8,661 bases of DNA from Bacteroidales bacterium. GTDB lineage: Bacteria; Bacteroidota; Bacteroidia; Bacteroidales; UBA7960. The notes below the pieces were generated by a model that did no database searches, was not told the DNA's origin, and was given only the letters and a program-made list of their open reading frames with translations. The stretch lies in NCBI GenBank assembly GCA_007128045.1, contig SKYG01000291.1, forward strand, positions 1 to 8,661. The letters are read 5' to 3'. A program made the translations under genes and the position numbers. Positions 5,938 through 8,661 of the stretch are shown piece after piece; the stretch's first letter is position 1, and each line of letters starts with the position of its first letter.

Positions 5938-7866
5938 ATGAAAAGACGAGAATTCCTGAATAGAGTATCGTTGGCCGGAATAGGATTATCCGTGATCAAT
6001 TCACCATTTCTGATCGGTTGTCAGGTTTATCAGGCCGAGGTTCAATCTGCTGAATTTAAAGACCTGGTAAAGGAATTACTAAAAGATTGGTGCGATGGGA
6101 TGATCAGCCATCAAATCATTAATCCGGAAAACCCTGAATTGCACGGAGCCCTGAGCTGCCCGGCGTGCGACCACATACATGGTCGGTGTATGGATGCTGT
6201 TTACCCATTCTTATACATGGCCGATAGTACCGGCGATCAAAAATACCTTGATGCTGCCATTCTGGTGATGAACTGGGCAGAAAACAATGTGTCGCAAGAC
6301 GATGGTAGCTGGACAGTAATCGCGAATCCAAATTCATGGAGAGGAATAACCGTATTTGGTGCAATTGCGCTGGCAGAGGCCTTGTATTACCATAGCCATG
6401 TTTTGGATGAGGCGACCCGAAAGGCCTGGACCGATCGGTTAAGAAGAGCGGCTAATTACGTGTATGAAACATTTGATATGACCTTTACCAATATCAACTA
6501 TGGGTATACTGGTGTTTTCGCTCTAAATCTCTTTGGCAGATTGCTCAAGGAGCCAGTTTTTACCGAACGCAGTCACGAAATGGCAAAAGAGGTCAAGAAT
6601 TTCTTTACAGTACCCAATAAACTACTCTGGGGTGAGGCCAAACCCATTGACAGGCAAAGTCCAAAAGGCTTGTATGGTGTTGACCTGGGTTATAATGTGG
6701 AGGAATCGCTCAATGGTGTGGTAATGTACGCTTTGCAGGAGAATGACCAGGAAATGCTGAAATTACTTGAAGAATCCATGGCCAGTCACATGGAATTTAT
6801 GTTGCCTGATGGTGCCTGGGACAATAGTTTCGGAACGCGTCATAACAAATGGAGCTATTGGGGAAGCCGGACTTCGGATGGTTGTCAGGTAGGCTATGGT
6901 ATGATGGCCGGCAGAAATCCTGTATTTGGTACTGTGGCTTATAAAAGCACACAGCTGCTGAAAGAGTGTACCGCTGACGGGTTGCTGCATGGAGGTCCTC
7001 ATTATGTTTCCCATGGAATAAAACCTTGCATTCACCACACTTTTGCACATGCCAAACCGTTGGCGGCAGTACTGGATGCCGGAGAAAAACTACCTGAAAT
7101 TACCCTGAATAACAGGTTGCCGCGGGAGAAAGTTTATGGGGTAAAACATTTTCCTGAGATTCTAACCTGGCTCGTGTCAAAAGGGCCCTGGCGTGGAACC
7201 GTAACAAGCTATGATATGCTTTACATTGAAGACAGACCAATCCAGCAGGCAACGGGAGGTTCACTTGCAGTGCTTTTTCACGAAAAAGCAGGATTGCTGT
7301 TCGCAGCAAGTATGGCGCGTTATATCATTGTTGAATCAAATAACTTTCAACATTACCATGGGGAGGAATTCGCACTCACACCACGTATAGAGATAACAGA
7401 GGATGATGATTGGTTTACCAACCTGTATGACCTCAAAGCAGAAGTCAGTTATTCAGAGGATGTCGATAAAATCCGTTTTGATGTTGAAACATATATTCAG
7501 AATGAAGCTCGTCAAAAATTACATGGGAACAGATCGCACTTCAAGCTCAGTTATGTTTTCCTGGATGACAAACTTGAAATATCTGCCAAACCGGCCGAAG
7601 GCAATTCTCCCGAAAGTACTCCTGCTCTGGTTTTGCCTATAGCATCAGTAAATACTGAGGTGGTTGTACAGCCTTCTCCCCGTCGAATCGAAATCTTAAA
7701 AGAACATGGAACCATAGTGCTTGAATCCAATGTGCCTTTGTGGATAAAGCCAATTGAAGGCGGACGTGCCTTTAACCTGGTACCTGGGGTTGAAGCAGTA
7801 CCTGTATTTGCTCACTTCGATTCTGATATTGCAAACGAAATTGTTGTTACACTACAAGTTGTATGA
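5938..7866 (+). CDS. Tat-type lipoprotein, putative alpha/alpha-toroid polysaccharide lyase or glycoside hydrolase of unassigned family
   Basis: A 642-residue protein starting MKRREFLNRVSLAGIGLSV: the Arg3-Arg4 twin-arginine motif precedes a hydrophobic stretch ending in a lipobox Leu25-Ile26-Gly27-Cys28, so it looks like a Tat-exported lipoprotein. The residues after Cys28 (QVYQAEV) carry no acidic surface-export signal at once, which favours a periplasmic-facing position (inference). Residues about 40-390 are helix-rich with repeated aromatic/glycine loops, as in alpha/alpha toroids: GRCMDAVYPFLYMA (82-95), NSWRGITVFGAIALAEAL (132-149), GYNVEESLNGVVMYAL (251-266), WSYWGSRTSDGCQVGYG (305-321), CIHHTFAHAKPLA (364-376). 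Residues about 420-642 look beta-rich. This layout is that of heparinase-like and ulvan-lyase-like enzymes, but I do not recognise the family. A Cys74-x2-Cys77-x-His79-x-His81-x2-Cys84 cluster could bind metal. The gene lies 235 bases behind the lyase gene and probably acts on its products. No Shine-Dalgarno site is seen. Confidence 0.85.
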   Translation: MKRREFLNRVSLAGIGLSVINSPFLIGCQVYQAEVQSAEFKDLVKELLKDWCDGMISHQIINPENPELHGALSCPACDHIHGRCMDAVYPFLYMADSTGDQKYLDAAILVMNWAENNVSQDDGSWTVIANPNSWRGITVFGAIALAEALYYHSHVLDEATRKAWTDRLRRAANYVYETFDMTFTNINYGYTGVFALNLFGRLLKEPVFTERSHEMAKEVKNFFTVPNKLLWGEAKPIDRQSPKGLYGVDLGYNVEESLNGVVMYALQENDQEMLKLLEESMASHMEFMLPDGAWDNSFGTRHNKWSYWGSRTSDGCQVGYGMMAGRNPVFGTVAYKSTQLLKECTADGLLHGGPHYVSHGIKPCIHHTFAHAKPLAAVLDAGEKLPEITLNNRLPREKVYGVKHFPEILTWLVSKGPWRGTVTSYDMLYIEDRPIQQATGGSLAVLFHEKAGLLFAASMARYIIVESNNFQHYHGEEFALTPRIEITEDDDWFTNLYDLKAEVSYSEDVDKIRFDVETYIQNEARQKLHGNRSHFKLSYVFLDDKLEISAKPAEGNSPESTPALVLPIASVNTEVVVQPSPRRIEILKEHGTIVLESNVPLWIKPIEGGRAFNLVPGVEAVPVFAHFDSDIANEIVVTLQVV

Positions 7867-8170
7867 AAAATACAATGTTTCATTTAAATATGCTGTAGCT
7901 CTCACAAATTCAACAACATCACCTGACTGGATACGCACCAGGCAAGGCGATATTCCCGCACAACTTATTGACCTGAACATGAAAACTTGGGTTGAGTTGA
8001 GCAACGATGATTATTATTATTTGCATTGGGGTGACCCGGGGTTTGTTAAACGGTATCTTGCAGCATTGACAGAAAAGGAGCACATCATAAAAGGTTTTGT
8101 ATTGGGATCCGATGGCTATACACCTGCTTATGTGTTTACCAGCAAGTCTGATTGGGCTAAGGGAAATTAG
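7862..8170 (+). pseudogene. Internal fragment of a glycoside-hydrolase-like gene (no start, no end)
   Basis: Immediately behind, and slightly overlapping, the end of the lipoprotein gene, another frame reads as good protein from YEKYNVSFKYAVALTNS through DIPAQLIDLNMKTWVEL, SNDDYYYLHWGDPGFVKRYL and KGFVLGSDGYTPAYVFTSK to a TAG at 8168. The NDD-Y-L-WGDP-FV--YL and G-DGY-----F patterns resemble, from memory, the interior of large (near 1000-residue) Bacteroidota glycoside-hydrolase-like proteins, where a GREF-type motif and a WYxFMLWGRLxY motif follow; both are absent here. The fragment has no signal peptide and no proper start (the only in-frame ATG after the junction is at 7979, inside the conserved stretch). 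It is best read as a deletion remnant. The alternative, a short translated protein, is less likely. Confidence 0.6.
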
Positions 8171-8435
8171 ATATATAATATATTATTTCCCGATGAATAC
8201 ATTGTGGTTACAGCTTATTATGAACAATCCGGTCAAGTTGCTTATTATGTTCAGAATTGGTGCTATCGTTCAATTCCTTGAAAAATCCCTGTAGTTTAAT
8301 CTGGTTGCTATGCAGTATTTTTGTATGTAATCGTTAAATGATGATGCATGAATAATATACGGGGTTTTGCGATATATCATGGCTATTTATACGGTTTTAA
8401 CAGGAAAATTAATATCTGATACAAGTTAAAAAATT
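8171..8435 (+). other. Mostly non-coding stretch behind the gene fragment
   Basis: Just after the TAG at 8168 comes a very AT-rich run (8171-8185) containing the palindrome TAATATATTA (8176-8185). The fragment's frame then stays open to a TGA at 8279 (reading FPDEYIVVTAYYEQSGQ and onward), without a start codon. From 8282 to 8435 I see no gene; the stretch holds a candidate promoter element at 8316-8323 and a short direct repeat at 8356-8368 and 8388-8398. No terminator hairpin, tRNA or insertion-sequence end is apparent. Confidence 0.5.
8316..8323 (+). promoter_or_regulatory. Candidate Bacteroidota -7 promoter element for the downstream hydrolase gene
   Basis: TATTTTTG matches TAnnTTTG. A possible -33 element TTTA lies at 8295-8298, but the 17-base spacing is shorter than the usual 19-21. 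It would give a 5' leader of roughly 100 bases before the ATG at 8436. Weak call, based on consensus matching only. Confidence 0.27.
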
Positions 8436-8661
8436 ATGAACAGTATGACAATCAAAAGTAAACGTAATAGTGTCTTTTCCATTGTATTCGCAATTATTTG
8501 GTTATTGTGTTTGCCTGCCCAGGTTCTTTCGTGGCAACGAACCTTTAACGGTTATCCAGTTGGTGATCAAGTGTTGTTTCCTTCAACCGATCGCCTGACG
8601 GCCCAAGCTGAGGTCACAGGCGAACTTCGACGGTGGCATAAAGTCACCCTCACCATCGACG
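8436..8661 (+). CDS. Secreted DUF5060-type glycoside hydrolase, N-terminal part (cut by window edge)
   Basis: The frame opens at ATG 8436 (a second in-frame ATG at 8445 is also possible) and runs off the right edge after 75 codons. The start MNSMTIKSKRNS is followed by a hydrophobic stretch VFSIVFAIIWLLCLPAQ, a Sec signal peptide with probable cleavage after LPA or VLS. The mature part ends with TAQAEVTGELRRWHKVTLTID, which matches the start of the DUF5060 domain (GE-..WH.VTLTFDGP pattern) that heads many Bacteroidota glycoside hydrolases, often in front of a TIM-barrel catalytic domain. No Shine-Dalgarno site is seen; the sequence before the ATG is A/T-rich (GTTAAAAAATT). The catalytic family cannot be determined from this piece. 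Its place next to the lyase cluster suggests action on the same glycan. Confidence 0.78.
   Translation, partial: MNSMTIKSKRNSVFSIVFAIIWLLCLPAQVLSWQRTFNGYPVGDQVLFPSTDRLTAQAEVTGELRRWHKVTLTID

Noticed and set aside
6763..7050. Minus-strand frames opposite the lipoprotein gene
   Set aside because: Shadow frames without family motifs; the plus-strand protein is continuous and well formed here.
8097..8294. 65-codon plus-strand frame overlapping the gene remnant
   Set aside because: It is out of frame with the conserved GSDGY block and reads as low-information sequence; the remnant frame explains the region better.

Overview
The window looks like part of a polysaccharide-degradation cluster from a member of the Bacteroidota, probably a marine or other algal-glycan-degrading lineage. 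The support is: two proteins with type IX secretion (T9SS) C-terminal sorting domains, a Tat/lipoprotein signal on a third, a DUF5060-type domain on a fourth, no convincing Shine-Dalgarno sites before the main starts, and moderate-to-low GC. All genes lie on the plus strand. No SusC/SusD pair, sulfatase, regulator, RNA gene, CRISPR array or transposase is visible.

Layout. (1) Positions 3-2762 hold the 3' part of a gene that starts upstream of the window. It encodes a modular secreted protein: a carbohydrate-binding-like domain, two InlB-type B-repeats, a ~270-residue jelly-roll domain, three more B-repeats and a T9SS sorting domain. (2) Positions 2847-5702 encode a complete secreted protein: signal peptide, a second copy of the jelly-roll domain with its following B-repeat, an alginate-lyase-superfamily domain (PF05426 type, PL5/PL38-like), another B-repeat and a T9SS sorting domain. 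(3) Positions 5938-7866 encode a Tat-type lipoprotein of 642 residues with an apparent alpha/alpha-toroid part followed by a beta-rich part; I cannot assign it to a named family. (4) Positions 7862-8170 hold a headless and tailless fragment resembling the interior of a large Bacteroidota glycoside-hydrolase-like protein, followed by mostly non-coding DNA to 8435. (5) From 8436 to the window edge is the 5' end of a secreted DUF5060-type glycoside hydrolase.

How they may work together (inference): the T9SS proteins would be released or surface-anchored and bind and cut a uronic-acid-rich polysaccharide (alginate, glucuronan or a related glycan). The lipoprotein would process the products, probably in the periplasm, and the DUF5060 protein would hydrolyse neutral or side-chain sugars. 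The substrate cannot be fixed from sequence reading alone.

The most notable points are the [jelly-roll + B-repeat] module duplicated between two adjacent genes and joined to different partner domains, the unassigned Tat-lipoprotein with a conserved-looking Cys/His cluster, and the broken gene remnant directly behind it.
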